Source of the DNA: Doris montereyensis
Lineage: Eukaryota > Mollusca > Gastropoda > Nudibranchia > Dorididae
Reading direction: 5' to 3'
DNA length: 64,000 nucleotides
NCBI GenBank assembly: GCA_037039925.1
Contig: JAXRKP010000864.1
Location: 133,501-197,500 of the forward strand
In this document: one piece after another, positions 55,001 to 63,535 of the stretch
Numbering within the stretch: position 1 is the first letter of the stretch
How the letters are laid out: the number at the start of each line of letters is the position of its first letter
Position numbers and translations under genes: made by a program
The notes under the pieces: generated by a model
Database searches by the model: none
What the model was told of the DNA's origin: nothing
What the model saw: only the letters and a program-made list of their open reading frames with translations

Positions 55001-55374
55001 ATTTCACCCCCATCCCCTCTTCTTTTAATCCGCTTATCTTTCAACTATTTCCTTTTCCAGGTGCCGTAGCTGACGTGGATGGAGATGGGAGCCAAGACTA
55101 CATTCACATATCTCATCTCATTGGTACTCAACGCTCTGACACTCTGAGCAGCATGAATTTTATTTCCAAAGTCATATTGTCTAAACGCAGTTTGCAAGAT
55201 GCCATCGACCGACAAGATTTTGTTCATTTGGATGCGGAAAATGATGTGGAGACCATTCTCAATTCCCTCACAGAACACCTGAAATCAATCAAGTTCAAAT
55301 CGCTGTCAGGGCAGCCATGGACACAGTACCTTGGAACCACAGGGCATAGTTGCTATCAAAATACTCACGGTTGA
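39837..55374 (+). CDS. FAM234 (ITFG3)-like FG-GAP repeat membrane protein, 14 coding exons
   Basis: Predicted type II membrane glycoprotein. Residues 1-67 are polar and acidic (SDEEDEGFEDN). Exon 2 holds one hydrophobic span (CTVVLLCIIIGTLLAILFPI). The rest is an extracellular beta-propeller-like region with integrin-alpha FG-GAP/EF-type loops: DIDKDGLDD (exon 3), DIDANGDGQND (exon 4), DLDSDGFMD (exon 5), DCDTDGYVD (exon 8), DVDGDGSQD (exon 14), plus NxS/T sites. Exon order and blocks such as IPDLDSDGFMDILI match vertebrate FAM234A/B, whose molecular role is poorly known. The total is about 779 residues, longer than the human proteins (552-622); exons 12-14 form a longer C-terminus. Exons join in phase except 1/2, which is one base short, and exon 11, which has two possible acceptors. 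Confidence in family is good; A versus B is not resolved. Confidence 0.85.
40180..40325. repeat. (TTC)n/(TTATTC)n microsatellite
   Basis: About 145 bp of TTC with ATTC and ACC interruptions. It abuts the 3' side of the minus-strand LINE at 40326, so it probably grew from the LINE tail. Confidence 0.95.
40326..42145 (-). mobile_element. LINE family A copy, interrupted by another LINE
   Basis: Two minus-strand blocks: 41920-42145 (reverse complement AGTTCAAAGCTACAATTATC, TTAACTCAGAGGGAAAACT, matching 4115-4165) and 40326-40686 (CTACTCTCCTCTATGGCAGT, GGTTTGGGCATATAAACAGA, matching 4292-4600). Read without the insert between them, the junction aligns continuously with 4215-4275 of the copy at 3428. 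The right edge lies only about 30 bp from the exon at 42177. Confidence 0.85.
40687..41919 (-). mobile_element. LINE (GTAA-tailed) with inverted 5' end, nested, 14-bp TSD
   Basis: Flanked by GATGATAATTCTTA at 40672-40685 and 41920-41933. The left part (40687 to about 41150) is minus-oriented: (GTAA)n tail, GCCAACTGGCATAATGGGCA, KGKRRRGRPKLTLRRTAENE, a LINE C-terminus. The right part (about 41160-41919) is plus-oriented: a GC-richer leader, then an ORF from 41674 with VGFWNINMMNSTGKLAQITS and YNLDILGIIECKWT, the start of an AP-endonuclease domain. Opposed halves in one TSD are the twin-priming signature. Confidence 0.85.
42177..42354 (+). CDS. FAM234-like exon 2 (transmembrane segment)
   Basis: In the frame that gives the membrane span it reads GSTKCKQICCCTVVLLCIII, then GTLLAILFPIIHHAV and FHFDPSKKDWDQAYVNM, ending ATGT|GTGAGT. 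Phase with exon 1 needs one extra base, most simply a fifth G at the CTGCAGGGG junction. Without it exon 1 reads into a stop. A missed micro-exon is the alternative. Confidence 0.8.
42355..43857. other. FAM234-like intron 2, no feature seen
   Basis: AT-rich; no repeat or coding frame recognised. Confidence 0.4.
43858..44001 (+). CDS. FAM234-like exon 3 (first FG-GAP loop)
   Basis: TESSIRTQDIDKDGLDDIVI, GLANHTTIDALLSRNENMS, FCKDQ, ending in phase 1 (CAGG|GTAATA). DIDKDGLDD is a calcium-binding-like FG-GAP loop. The NHTT and NMS sites suggest glycosylation. Confidence 0.85.
44002..45078. other. FAM234-like intron 3, no feature seen
   Basis: AT-rich. The long minus ORF at 44679-45137 overlaps exon 4 and has no family motif. 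Confidence 0.4.
45079..45270 (+). CDS. FAM234-like exon 4 (second FG-GAP loop)
   Basis: After a TTTCCCCAG acceptor: IHYPCGGMVMAIRGYDGSQI, WTSPTRSIVIYQNCADIDAN, GDGQNDCIVAGRHSTCQVID, ending ACGAATG|GTAAAG. It has the DIDANGDGQND loop and several cysteines likely to form disulphides. Confidence 0.88.
45300..45862 (-). mobile_element. SINE family C, copy 1, split by the hammerhead-like repeat
   Basis: Right part matches 53500-53778: GACCTCCTTTTTATTGTCTG, ATGGGACTAGGTGTCGATCC, GTTGAGAGGCCGACACC, and box-like GGGACTCGGTAGTCCAGAGG on the minus strand. The left part (GATTTGAGTTACCCACACCC..GGTGATCTTGGCGG, 45300-45345) is separated by about 250 bp of insert. Confidence 0.65.
45336..45430 (-). repeat. 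hammerhead-like dispersed repeat, copy 2
   Basis: Reverse complement reads TTGTCTGACAAAGGGTTATA, CCCCGAAACGTCACGTGTTT, GTTCTGTCTTTATTAGTGGA. The core CTGACAA differs from copy 1 (CTGACGA) at the invariant G. It is inserted in SINE C. Confidence 0.7.
46081..46300 (+). mobile_element. SINE family A, copy 2
   Basis: ATGGTGTCAATTAGGCTGCC, GGTTCAAATCCTAGCAAAGC (box B), AAAACCTGTGTTAGACTAGC, TATTATCACCTGTTCCGCTT. The box A region is decayed. Confidence 0.7.
46698..46975 (-). mobile_element. LINE 3'-end fragment with AAGTC-type tail
   Basis: Minus strand: FGHICRISGDRIIKTALIGI, VEGKKSK, then frame-shifted GLTTSETRQN and EWKSTTRR-like remnants, CCAATGGGCAGGAGACTACC, and a (TAAGTCAAGTCAG)n tail at 46698-46722. 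Distinct from families A and the GTAA-tailed LINE. Confidence 0.6.
46990..47240 (+). mobile_element. SINE family B, copy 2
   Basis: TGTAAGCTTGGTTGGTAAAC, GTGAGGCAATAGGTGCCGAT, CAGTTCAATCCCATGGCACC (box B), TTTTTTCTGTCTATTCCTTC. Same order as the minus copy at 17205-17440. Confidence 0.65.
47449..47760 (+). mobile_element. SINE family A, copy 3 (best preserved head)
   Basis: GTCGATGGCCGAGTGGTTAG (box A, tRNA-Leu/Ser-like) and GGGTTCGAATCT (box B, 47503) head a body shared with 6775 and 46081. It ends about 120 bp before the exon at 47879. Confidence 0.8.
47879..48039 (+). CDS. FAM234-like exon 5 (third FG-GAP loop)
   Basis: GRLLWIVDPDSPSWSSHLIP, HWTIYQPVIIPDLDSDGFMD, ILISHGGDNTKEAW, ending in phase 0 at TTGG|GTTAGT. 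The PVIIPDLDSDGFMDILI block is the clearest FAM234 signature. Confidence 0.9.
48485..48662 (+). CDS. FAM234-like exon 6
   Basis: DHNRQAGRLILLSGRSGLPI, GKQFVELPDNKETYMPPVKF, ASGAIYILVGNGGETVS, ending in phase 1 (TCTG|GTTTGT). It corresponds to the LVSGRTGNPVG..YILFGFGN region of vertebrate FAM234. Confidence 0.9.
48663..49426. other. FAM234-like intron 6
   Basis: AT-rich. The minus-strand reading at 48970-49130 (IATNISTYYENNPKRLMNEQ-like) vaguely resembles a decayed LINE, but I cannot support a call. Confidence 0.3.
49427..49571 (+). CDS. FAM234-like exon 7
   Basis: NLYAISLVDIYKQTTGSAKF, PDTLVASESQDLWATGKKRQ, DGFITLF, ending in phase 2 (TTCAG|GTATGT). It matches the vertebrate ALRDIFVQA segment in position. 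The acceptor is TCACAG. Confidence 0.88.
49835..49912 (-). repeat. hammerhead-like dispersed repeat, copy 3 (decayed)
   Basis: GAGACAACTCCACCAAAGGA, GACAGAACAAATGTGTGATG and GTATAGCCCTTAAGCAGACA follow the layout of 45336-45430. The core motifs are lost. Confidence 0.5.
50055..50245 (+). mobile_element. LINE family A, 3'-end fragment
   Basis: GACCTCACAGAAAGTTGGAA, AAGAGGCACTAAAGCAAAGA, AATGCCAAGACAGGGTAGCC and CCCATACACTGGAAGGCAGA match 21150-21310. The tail is disrupted (AGGAAAGAAAGAAA). Confidence 0.75.
50527..50691 (+). CDS. FAM234-like exon 8 (fourth FG-GAP loop)
   Basis: GNISGVMVPPILVDCDTDGY, VDLLVSTFDGQVALLGGPSF, AVRWSRAFEGMESY, ending in phase 2 (TACAG|GTTTGT). DCDTDGYVDLLV is an FG-GAP-type loop. 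Confidence 0.9.
50775..50995 (-). mobile_element. possible LINE 3'-coding remnant
   Basis: The minus strand reads ILNNDLKRTKSITLKLTSHN, LKYLRKITLDRREWSAFTRE. The DRREW segment resembles LINE C-termini. No tail or boundaries seen. Confidence 0.35.
51436..51529 (+). CDS. FAM234-like exon 9
   Basis: SPSPGLFNDDTVLDFMVHLN, KGVWDRYNGST, ending in phase 0 at CCACA|GTAAGT. It matches the vertebrate [21 protein letters not shown] block in position and spacing. Confidence 0.9.
51932..52108 (+). CDS. FAM234-like exon 10
   Basis: TLILNGVDGSALWSVDAESY, AYSSDLSLHTVNDKSDVFVF, KMVGLNSNISSHLENQSLR. Phase 0 at both ends (GTTTTGCAG acceptor, AGG|GTGAGT donor). Equivalent to vertebrate MMVVDGDSGSIVWSY...SVFLFW. 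Confidence 0.9.
52398..52473 (+). CDS. FAM234-like exon 11 (acceptor ambiguous)
   Basis: AYRGVKDETRTKTNDDMTGE EFQIM, ending in phase 1 at ATGT|GTGAGT. Two AG dinucleotides lie five bases apart (ACACAG|AAAAG|GCA). Only the downstream one keeps frame; the upstream one would need one more A. A short, weakly conserved, hydrophilic exon. Confidence 0.6.
53197..53346 (+). CDS. FAM234-like exon 12
   Basis: GEVMSQMASAHPVCDASLHS, LTQEIFLMDRWMASSPIHIL, QQKAERHHY, ending in phase 1 (TACC|GTAAGT). The acceptor TTCTCCAG gives a Cys codon at the junction. I recognise no family motif; phase continuity on both sides supports it. Confidence 0.75.
53468..53778 (-). mobile_element. SINE family C, copy 2 (most complete)
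   Basis: ATTTACCCACATCCATAGCT, AAACAGCCAGGGATCTTTGG, GGACCTCCTTTTTTGTCATC, GACCAGGTGTCGATCCACAT, GTTGAGAGGCCGACACCCCC. The tRNA-like head lies at the right end on the minus strand. Confidence 0.7.
53820..54168. repeat. tandem array, 8 units of 37-46 bp
   Basis: Units start GAAATTTAGT(T/C/G)AAGAAAAG and end GACAGAAAACATCTTT. It lies in the FAM234-like intron 12. Confidence 0.92.
54305..54469 (+). CDS. FAM234-like exon 13
   Basis: HPLDFDTDPFSKFCLQFLSL, ELDHKLGDRHCHALSPRQKN, KIDMCEVLVPTSYT, ending in phase 1 (ACTG|GTACGT). The Leu codon begins with C of the previous exon. The HxxHP-like start resembles the LLHP block of vertebrate proteins. Confidence 0.75.
54550..54745 (-). mobile_element. 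SINE family D, copy 4
   Basis: CCAGTGCAAGCTCACCGACT, TCAGCAGGCCATTTCATTCA, ACACCTGAGTCAAGTG, ATTACAAACTCACAACACTG. Same order as 32515-32765 with an internal deletion. Confidence 0.6.
55061..55374 (+). CDS. FAM234-like exon 14, terminal (fifth FG-GAP loop)
   Basis: After CCTTTTCCAG: GAVADVDGDGSQDYIHISHL, then MNFISKVILSKRSLQDAID, DVETILNSLTEHLKSIKF, and TGA at 55372-55374. It has a perfect DVDGDGSQD loop and then a charged helical-looking tail. Confidence 0.85.
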
Positions 55375-55905
55375 TGTCCTGTAGAGCAACTCTTTTTCTT
55401 TCCACGGTGGTCAATTCATCAAAGAAAGTGAAACACGTTGTCTTGTGACTTAGATGATGCTTTTGTCACTCATATTAAGTCTATTCCCATGACAAAGAGG
55501 GTCAAGAAAAGATGATCCTCATGGGTCATCATCATCATCATCATCATGATCAACTGCATATCCCCATAGGACGTTGCATCCCTGATACTGACAGTACGTC
55601 TCTGAATGTCTTTCTGCTCAGTGCCGTTCTTCATGGGTAGATTGGTCAATATTTGACAATACCTGTAAGAAGGCTTAGTCACAGGCACATCATAGGTTAC
55701 CTGCTTTGCTTTACACACAAATGTGTAATTATAGTCAATGCTATCATGCACGGTGTCATGTACATGTTTTAAGCAGGTTTACACCAGTCGTATATCGTAG
55801 ATCGTGGAAAGCCCATCACAAAGACATCCATCTTCCAGAAAGTTTTTTAAAAGAAATTTGACTGGGTTAATGAACAAACAACACTAATAAGGATACTACC
55901 TTTAG

Positions 55906-55977
<72 letters not shown>

Positions 55978-56540
55978 TTCTGCTACTGATACTAATGCGA
56001 TAACTACCACCAATGATAATGATATGATGATGATAACAAAGAAGATATTAAATTGTGAGATTACTATTTACAAGTGATATTGCTCCACTTTCTCTCTGAA
56101 TATTAATATCAAATAATGTGAAGCAATATTTTTATAATTAAAAGGGTTTGGTATACATGAGAAAGTATTAGTCCACAAGATCTCTTTATTTGATTTGGGT
56201 TTTCTGTTTACAATTTCACAAGTATTACTATTAAATAAGTGAAATGGAATGCAATCTTGCCAGGTTAGACTAGTATTATGATAATGGATGACACAATTTT
56301 CTCTTTGAGAGAAAAACAGAGTGTTTGAGAAAGACAAAAATGTCTGAGAGAGAAATTGAGAGAAAAGCAGAGTGTTTGAGAGAGACAAAATGTTAACTTA
56401 GAGAGAGAGATGGAGCATTTGAGACAGAAAGATACCAATTGAGAAAAAGAGACAGGGAGAGACCGATTGAGAGAGAGAAACAGAGAGAGACTGATTGAGA
56501 GAGAGTACAAGTACAAGAGGGTTCAATTGCAATAAAATAC
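55375..56540 (+). other. 3' flank/3' UTR of the FAM234-like gene
   Basis: No coding frame. A (CTA)n tract lies at 55905-55972, degenerate GAGAGA sequence at 56280-56515, and an AATAAA at 56531-56536 is a possible polyadenylation signal. Another AATAAA at 61984 would imply a 6.6-kb UTR. Confidence 0.3.
55905..55972. repeat. (CTA)n microsatellite
   Basis: About 22 CTA units, ending in CTTCTACTTCTGCTACTG variants. Confidence 0.95.
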
Positions 56541-56952
56541 TTCTCATTCAAGAGTTAAAATGGAATACATAGACAGAGATTTCTTTCTTATTCACATGCT
56601 CATCATTTTCTAATAAGACTAGGTATATTTTGTGTAATTTCTGTAATTGAAGGGGTCATTTCAATAGTGTGCCTATGTCCTCTTTCGTGAAAGACAAGAC
56701 AGAGAGATAATCCAAGGGAATAAAGAGAAATTATGCTTCCTGAAAAATATGAAAACATTTCACATTTACAGCCGTTTGAAATTTGGAATTCCCAAAGCCA
56801 TCTGTGCCTAAGTCCATTGTTTTTGGCATTTCTCTCTAAAGGACATAATTGTGACAGGTACACTCTTGAAATGACCCCTTCAATTGATTTCTTTTCTGCC
56901 AATAATCAAGTGCAATAGGTATGTTAAGGGTAGAATACTTCATTCATATGAC

Positions 56953-57500
56953 ATAGCCCATACTTAAAGCCTTTTTCTAGCCCATACTTAAAGCCTTTTT
57001 TCTAGCCTATACTTAAAGTCTTTTTTCTAGCCTGTTATTAAAGCTTTTTTCTAGTAGCCTATACTTAAAGTTTTTTCCTAGCCTGTTTTAAAGCTTTTTT
57101 CTAGTCTATATTTTTTTTTTTGCCATCCAGGAACTAGCCTATACTTATCCGTAAACTTTTTTTTCTAGCCTATACTTAAAGCTTTTTTCTAGCCTATACT
57201 TAAAGCTTTTTTCTAGCCTATACTTAAAGCTTGTTTCTAGCCTATACTTAAAGCTTTTTTACTTAAAGCTTTTTTTATACTTAAAGCTTTTTCTAGCCTA
57301 TACTTTTTTCTAGCCTATTAAAGCTTTTTCTTTTAAAAGCTTTTGTTTCTAGCCTATACTTAAAGCTTGTTTCTAGCCTATACTTAAAGCTTGTTTCTAG
57401 CCTATACTTAAAGCTTGTTTCTAGCCTATACTTAAAGCTTTTTTTCTAGCCTATACTTAAAGCTTTTTTCTAGCCTATACTTAAAGCTTTTTTCAAAGCT
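56953..57500. repeat. tandem array, about 24 units of 23 bp
   Basis: Unit TTTTTTCTAGCCTATACTTA plus AAGC, with several truncated units near 57250-57340 and TTGTTTCTAG variants at 57230-57420. Confidence 0.93.
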
Positions 57501-57984
57501 TTTCAGTTGGTAGTGGGCTGTGAATCAGTGAATGAACTAAAACGTCAAAACTTTGTTGTTTTTAAAACAGATTTGGCCAATTATCTCAAATCCTGTTCAT
57601 TTTCTTTTCTTAGAGATTGAAGGGAGTGATAAAGCTAAGAATGTAAGAGAGTGAATTACTTTTATGTATGATCTGATCTTCTGACGCATAAACCTGAGGG
57701 TGTGTGTAGAGAAAACAAGTTGACAAACAGGAGGTCTTCTTTTAGAGTGTTTACAGTTTTAAGACTACAGGATAAGCCATTGATGATTGAATTTGAATAT
57801 AGTAACCACGTGTTCAGGATCGCTAAGTTTTTATTGATCAGTGTGTTACACATTTTGTGCTTTTTTTTGTTGTTGCTGTGTTCCCTTGAAATTTAGTCCT
57901 GAAATCCTATTGCCTCAAGCTCTTCATTTCTCTCATCAGACTTTCTTTGTTGTTGTTGGTAATGTATATTTGTAAACTTTTTCA

Positions 57985-58130
57985 TTTGAATCGATTTACC
58001 CACATCTACATCTTTGGTGTTTTTGGAAAGATTTTTTTCATTTTTTTCAAGTTTGCCTGGGACTGTCTTTTGTAAACAACTACGGAATCTTTAACGTGCC
58101 CAGAGTGTTGTGATTTGCACACACGGGGAC
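57985..58130 (-). mobile_element. SINE family C, copy 3, partial
   Basis: ATCGATTTACCCACATCTAC, GTTTGCCTGGGACTGTC, TCTTTAACGTGCCCAGAGTG align with 53468-53600. The tRNA-like head is missing. Confidence 0.55.
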
Positions 58131-58361
58131 TGATATTACTTCTTTGATAATTGTTTTTAATATCAACAATCAAATCATCAATCAGTATTATTACATCGCT
58201 CAATTCAATAGTGCTGGTCAAATGTAACCCATTGGAAGTATTATTACGGTTTAGTCTTATTTTTCCTGTGATTTGAAAATGAATGCAACGAAAACAGATG
58301 TACGAATCATATCATATGAGAGAGTAAGGTTTTTCTACGAGAAGGTTTTTTATTTACTGCC

Positions 58362-59386
58362 TTAAGGGAATGCCATTTTGCCGAAAATGGGACAAATCTA
58401 ATATATCATACTAGTGGATAGAGCAGTTCATTCCCGCTATAATGATATCAAAAAGAAGCTCAGTATCGATTCTTTGAATTTATACGAATTTTTTAGAAAC
58501 AATACAGGCCTATCTTTCAACACAGCTATTATACAATAAAAGCCAGAAATATTATCTAAAGTACGGCAAGTTGGTAGTCATTTTGATCACCACAATAAAG
58601 GCTATCCAGAACAACCTTATTTGATGATTTATTATGAATATTGCCTTAGATTACGGAAGATACAGAACATATTCCGCGCACCTATTATCAAAAGGCACCA
58701 TTTCAAAATGAGTAAAAAGGTGCTGGTGCACTTGAAACAGTGTCAATAAGAAGTAGTTGAGAGCCTTTCAAGGTTTTATGATGTTTCAAAGTATTATCCT
58801 ACTCTTTTCTTAGGTTTATGGGAGAAAATGTATTCAAATAACAGAAAATAAGAAAAAATATGAATATCTCAAAATGTCATTTTTGGACCGTTTTTTTCTA
58901 ACTTAGCTTGCATTTTTTATCCGATTGACTTGAAATTTGGCACAAACCTTGCTTTTGATGCATGGAATAAAAGTATGCATGCGTTAGATGTTATTTTGTA
59001 TACTTTCCGAAAATGAATTTTTTAGTTGAATAAAATTGCTGTAAATTGTAAACATTTTATATGCAACTTTCAACACACCATAAAACTAAAAGTTTGATAG
59101 ATTCGTCCAAACCCATGCATACTTTTGTTCTATAGATGTAAATGAAGGAGTGTACCAATTTTGAGACACATCCCAAAATAATTGATGCAGATTTTACATT
59201 TTGAAAATGCATGTTATTTTTAGCCTCATAAAAATATGGCGGCGTTGCCATGGCAACGCCCGACAAAATTTCAGTTTCTCTTATTTTCTCCTCTAATTTA
59301 GATATGTAGAACTCAAAAATCGAGGTCCTAGTTGGCTTGCTCTATGGGTTTTCAAAATGGCTTTCAGAACCCGCTCCTCCCCTTAA
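58362..59386. mobile_element. TTAA-flanked non-coding DNA transposon, copy 3 (best defined)
   Basis: TTAA at 58362-58365 (followed by GGGAATGCCATTTTG) and at 59383-59386 (preceded by CCC). As reverse complement the right end reads GGGGAGGAGCGGGTTC then GCCATTTTG, giving imperfect inverted ends. It shares internal blocks with 23365-24160 and the right end with 1680-3405. No transposase. Confidence 0.6.
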
Positions 59387-59399
59387 CTTAAAGTAATGA

Positions 59400-60720
59400 A
59401 ATGTAAAATTATTTCATTATATCAGTTTCGTACCATTAGTAAAGAATCTCAGACAGGAATGGTCAACCCTTGTCCTTTATCATTGGTGCTCTTGTAGCTT
59501 ATCTACAAGCACAAATATGTCTCTGCGTAATATGAAAGAATAATTAACTCGTTTTCCCTTTTGGAATTTCTGTGTGAAAGATTATGCTGCGTATTGTTCT
59601 CGGAGCTTGCAAATTAACTACATGTTGTGTTTCGTACTTACAATGTTGATAAACTATGTCTATATTTAAGATATTTATTTGTGGACTTACATGGTAAAAG
59701 TCAAAGAACATAAAAAGATTATTATTTGTAGACTAGTTTGATGGCTGAAAGTAAGATAGACTGAGAGTTATGTCTACTACTAGTCTTGCATATACTAAAC
59801 ACAGTATGATATACTATGAAATACCATGAACTTATTGTACAATGTATTTGTGTGTTGCATTATCGGTTTTATTGCCATCAATGTGTTCATTGAAGAATGC
59901 TTCAAATGTTTCATTTAGGTAACCTGAGACAATGAATTGTTTTACAAATGATTGGTGAGTTAAAAATCTGCTGTGCAGATCAATGCAGCGGATGCTGTCC
60001 CATCTAGTTCTTTCGTGTACAACCTTGGATTTATGAAAAAAGTTGTAAATCGTCTAGAAATTTTTAATTCATATTTCGCTGGCCCTTTGCTTACCATGAA
60101 GACGTCAAACTAGCAGTTACACTTACACACATGTTGGCTTTTTTTTCCGTTCTGCAGGTTTGCCACAAACTTTCCTCGTAACTCCTGCCCTTTGTTTGTT
60201 TTTGTTTTTGTTTTATTAATAAATGCCATGCCTGCCTTATCAACCTGTTTAATTCCGGTAACTTTTGTTTGCTTTGCCTTGCCTTGCCTTTTCTCTCATG
60301 TTAATGAAGGATTAAGATGTCAAGCACCTTTTATGTCAAGTTGCAATTAAAGATTAAGATATCATGAAACTATTGGTTAAAGTTCAATTAGTTGTAAATT
60401 TGATAAAGATAATGCCTGTCTCATTATATCCAAATTCTTCATCAATTTGTTCTAAAACTCAATTTTATGACAAGCAAAAATGTGTTCAGATGTTTATTTT
60501 ATGTTGAAAATGCACATGAATCAGATCATGACTTGGACTGAGTTTCATTTTGTGGTATCACATTGTCATCCCACAAACAGTGGTTGTTCAAATCCTGCCT
60601 GTTAGTATTACCTTAATGTTATGAAAGGAAATTGTTAATTTGCCATGCAGATAAAAACGCCTGTTATGTCATGTGTACGAAATAACTATGAGACATAAGT
60701 AGGAACATCAGTCTGTGATA
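59400..60720. other. 3' intergenic sequence
   Basis: AT-rich, no coding frame or repeat family recognised; a short CCTTGCCTTGCCTT stretch at about 60280. Confidence 0.4.
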
Positions 60721-60729
60721 AGTACAAAG

Positions 60730-61210
60730 TACACAATGCCTGCCTGACAAGTGTATGACATATCTGCTTTCTGTCATTGGTACACAATGTCTATCTGACA
60801 ATGCCATGCCTGACTATATGTGGACATAATGCCTTTCTGCCATTGGTACACAATGCCCACCTGACATGTATATGACATGCCTGACTATATGTGGACAAAA
60901 TGCCTTTCTGTCGTTGGTACTGGTACACATACCCACCTGACATGTGTATGACATGCCTGACTATATGTGGACATAATGCCTTCTGTCATTGGTACACAAT
61001 GGCCACCTGACATATTCATGACATGCCTGACTATATGTGGACATAATGCCTTTCTGTCATTGGTACACAATGTCTATCTGACAATGACATGTTCATGACA
61101 TTCCTGACTATATGTGTGCAAAATGCCTTTCTGTCATTGGCCACACATACCCACCTGACATGTATGACATGCCTGACTATATGTGGACAAAATGCATTTC
61201 TGTCCTTGGT
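60730..61210. repeat. tandem array, about 7 units of 71 bp
   Basis: Unit GCCTGACTATATGTGGACAT, AATGCCTTTCTGTCATTGGT, ACACAATGCCCACCTGACAT with deletions. The minus ORF at 60885-61070 is a repeat translation. Confidence 0.93.
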
Positions 61211-61237
61211 GTACTTTTAAACAACAACTCAAGAAAA

Positions 61238-61316
61238 TGTTTTTACCATCGGGACTTGAACCCGTGACCTTTAGTTGAGAGACTGACACAAAACCTCTGG
61301 ATGACTGCGTCCCTAG
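61238..61316 (-). mobile_element. SINE family C, tRNA-like head only
   Basis: Minus strand: AGGGACGCAGTCATCCAGAG, CTCAACTAAAGGTCACGGG, GGGTTCAAGTCCCG (box B). Same head as 45780-45860 and 53700-53775. Confidence 0.6.
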
Positions 61317-62040
61317 GTGTTAAGTCAACGGAGATGAGACAAATATCTTTACATATATACCATTGTTGCTGTTGTTATTGTTATACATGTTATTGTTATA
61401 CAAGAATGTTTGAAAATCATGGTAAAGCAAGCAGTTGGAGACAGGTTGCCGGTGATCTCATGTGTTCCACCGTACATTGATTAATATATAATACATATAC
61501 TATACACCGCATTTTAATTTTTACATCCTGATTTGTCATCTCATGCCAGATTTGATTGTTACAGAAACCAAAGTGGCTTGAATTTTTAAAGTAATCTAAC
61601 TGTAGGTTTGCTCTTTACATGAAATTTCTAATTGTATGTAGTGATGTCAAAATAGGAAAACTCGATTCTTTATTTGACATATGTACTGCATTTCATGTGT
61701 ACTTTATTTGAGATCTGTACTCTATATTTTTTATCTTTTTTAACACTTTTAGCTTTCTTTATACCTTTGCATTGTTGCTCACGAACCTGATATTCATATT
61801 AAGTGCTTTAATACATGTCTACATGTACTTCTTTGCTTCAGTATCTAAGACCTTTTTTTGTTACCATATCTTTCTTTTCATTGTGTAAGTCTTGAGTTTA
61901 AAATTTGTGTGATTTTGGGTGATTGTTATAGTGTTCAAAATGCTTTTTCCTTTCTCTTTTTATGAAACAAATGTGGTGCTGTGAATAAACCTATGTTATC
62001 AAAATCTTTCATGTCTCATTTTTATATAACTCTATATATA
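61317..62040. other. 3' intergenic sequence with AATAAA at 61984
   Basis: AT-rich. GTGAATAAACC at about 61981 is a well-formed polyadenylation signal, but no coding exon precedes it for 6 kb. It could be a distal site of the FAM234-like gene or chance. Confidence 0.3.

Positions 62041-63535
<1,495 letters not shown>

Noticed and set aside
54754..55060. Reading the terminal FAM234-like exon as starting at 54754
   Set aside because: The upstream part is intronic low-complexity sequence; the acceptor at 55060 continues the frame from exon 13 in phase 1.
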